Notes under the pieces: generated by a model
Seen by the model: only the letters and a program-made list of their open reading frames with translations
The model's database searches: none
What the model was told of the DNA's origin: nothing
DNA from: Bacillus sp. EB106-08-02-XG196
GTDB taxonomy: Bacteria > Bacillota > Bacilli > Bacillales > Cytobacillaceae
Reading direction: 5' to 3'
DNA: 64,000 nucleotides
Assembly: GCF_013396335.1 (NCBI RefSeq)
Contig: NZ_JABWSY010000011.1
Span: 1-64,000, forward strand
Part shown: positions 63,844-64,000 of the stretch, one piece after another
Position numbering within the stretch: the stretch's first letter is position 1
How the letters are laid out: the number at the start of each line of letters is the position of its first letter
Made by a program: the position numbers and the translations under genes

Positions 63844-63873
63844 AAGAGGCATCGATTCCTTCCGATGCCTCTT
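63844..63873. terminator. Bidirectional terminator
   Basis: AAGAGGCATCG pairs perfectly with CGATGCCTCTT. It lies between the stop of the DinB-like gene and the end of a reverse-strand gene, with A-rich and T-containing tails on both sides. Confidence 0.75.
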
Positions 63874-63887
63874 AAACATAACAAGTA

Positions 63888-64000
63888 TTATTTTTGTATT
63901 GCTTCTGCATTCGGTGTTTTTATAAATGAAAATTTAATTAAACCAAGGATTAAAAATAACATACTGATTGCCCAAAGAACCCCGGATATACCAAGACGCA
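63888..64000 (-). CDS. C-terminal end of a membrane transporter (partial)
   Basis: The reverse strand encodes the last 37 residues of a protein that runs off the window: a hydrophobic helix (ISGVLWAISMLFLILGLIKF) followed by a short polar tail. It looks like the last helix of an MFS-type or similar transporter. It stops at 63888 next to a bidirectional terminator. The family cannot be fixed from this piece. Confidence 0.5.
   Translation of the reverse strand, partial: RLGISGVLWAISMLFLILGLIKFSFIKTPNAEAIQK

Overview
The window looks like the chromosome of a low-GC, endospore-forming member of the Bacillaceae (Bacillus, Neobacillus or Peribacillus-like). The evidence is strong AGGAGG-type ribosome binding sites, TPP and T-box leaders, an IS231-type insertion sequence, a BclA-like collagen repeat protein with a candidate sigma-K promoter, DUF3231 and CoA-disulfide reductase genes, and the overall codon use. 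No rRNA, tRNA or CRISPR array was found.

Layout. 1-1040: a partial gene, a DUF2087 protein and a GIY-YIG protein. 1041-5898: an IS231-type mobile cassette with matching outer inverted ends and an 11-base target duplication; it carries a complete transposase unit, a collagen-like spore-surface protein, a divergent glycosyltransferase and an integrase remnant. 5972-11730: CoA-disulfide reductase, DUF3231, small unknown proteins, two decayed genes and many short intergenic repeats. 12026-16787: MFS plus metallo-hydrolase pair with a divergent Lrp regulator, an unknown protein, and two coiled-coil proteins built on 14-residue repeats. 17373-23962: a complete Wadjet (SMC-type) anti-plasmid system in the order jetD-jetA-jetB-jetC.

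24092-33259 is the thiamine region. A TPP riboswitch with an intrinsic terminator precedes thiM-thiD-thiE. A second TPP riboswitch precedes thiW, a LuxE-like acyl-activating enzyme, a LuxC-like acyl reductase, an NMT1/ThiY-type ABC transporter and a short-chain dehydrogenase. The second operon has the parts to import a carboxylic acid, activate it, and reduce it to an aldehyde and then an alcohol under thiamine control. I propose that it salvages oxidised thiamine fragments (thiazole-acetate or pyrimidine-carboxylate) into the alcohols used by ThiM or ThiD. This is the best candidate for an undescribed system here; the substrate is inference.

33496-38675: a FadR-type regulator with a perfect 17-base palindrome over its promoter, a Cys/Met-metabolism PLP enzyme and a sugar-type ABC transporter. 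39198-44562: a YeeE/YedE sulfur transporter, the 3' part of a T-box leader, an IS607-type element (serine recombinase with an A7 frameshift site, TnpB-like protein and candidate guide RNA), and a broken nhaC-type antiporter that the T-box probably once controlled. 44831-46045: a Tat-exported phosphoesterase. 46459-56892: a YesMN-type two-component system divergent from a sugar ABC transporter operon with cupin, Gfo/Idh/MocA, sugar isomerase, Tm-1-like and PEP-hydrolase-like genes, an uncharacterised catabolic route. 57036-64000: EamA transporter, YdeP-type molybdopterin oxidoreductase with FdhD, RraB-like protein, DMT transporter, DHFR-like and DinB-like proteins, and the end of a reverse-strand membrane protein. 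Three complete copies and one truncated copy of a ~277-base palindromic MITE-like element are scattered through the window.
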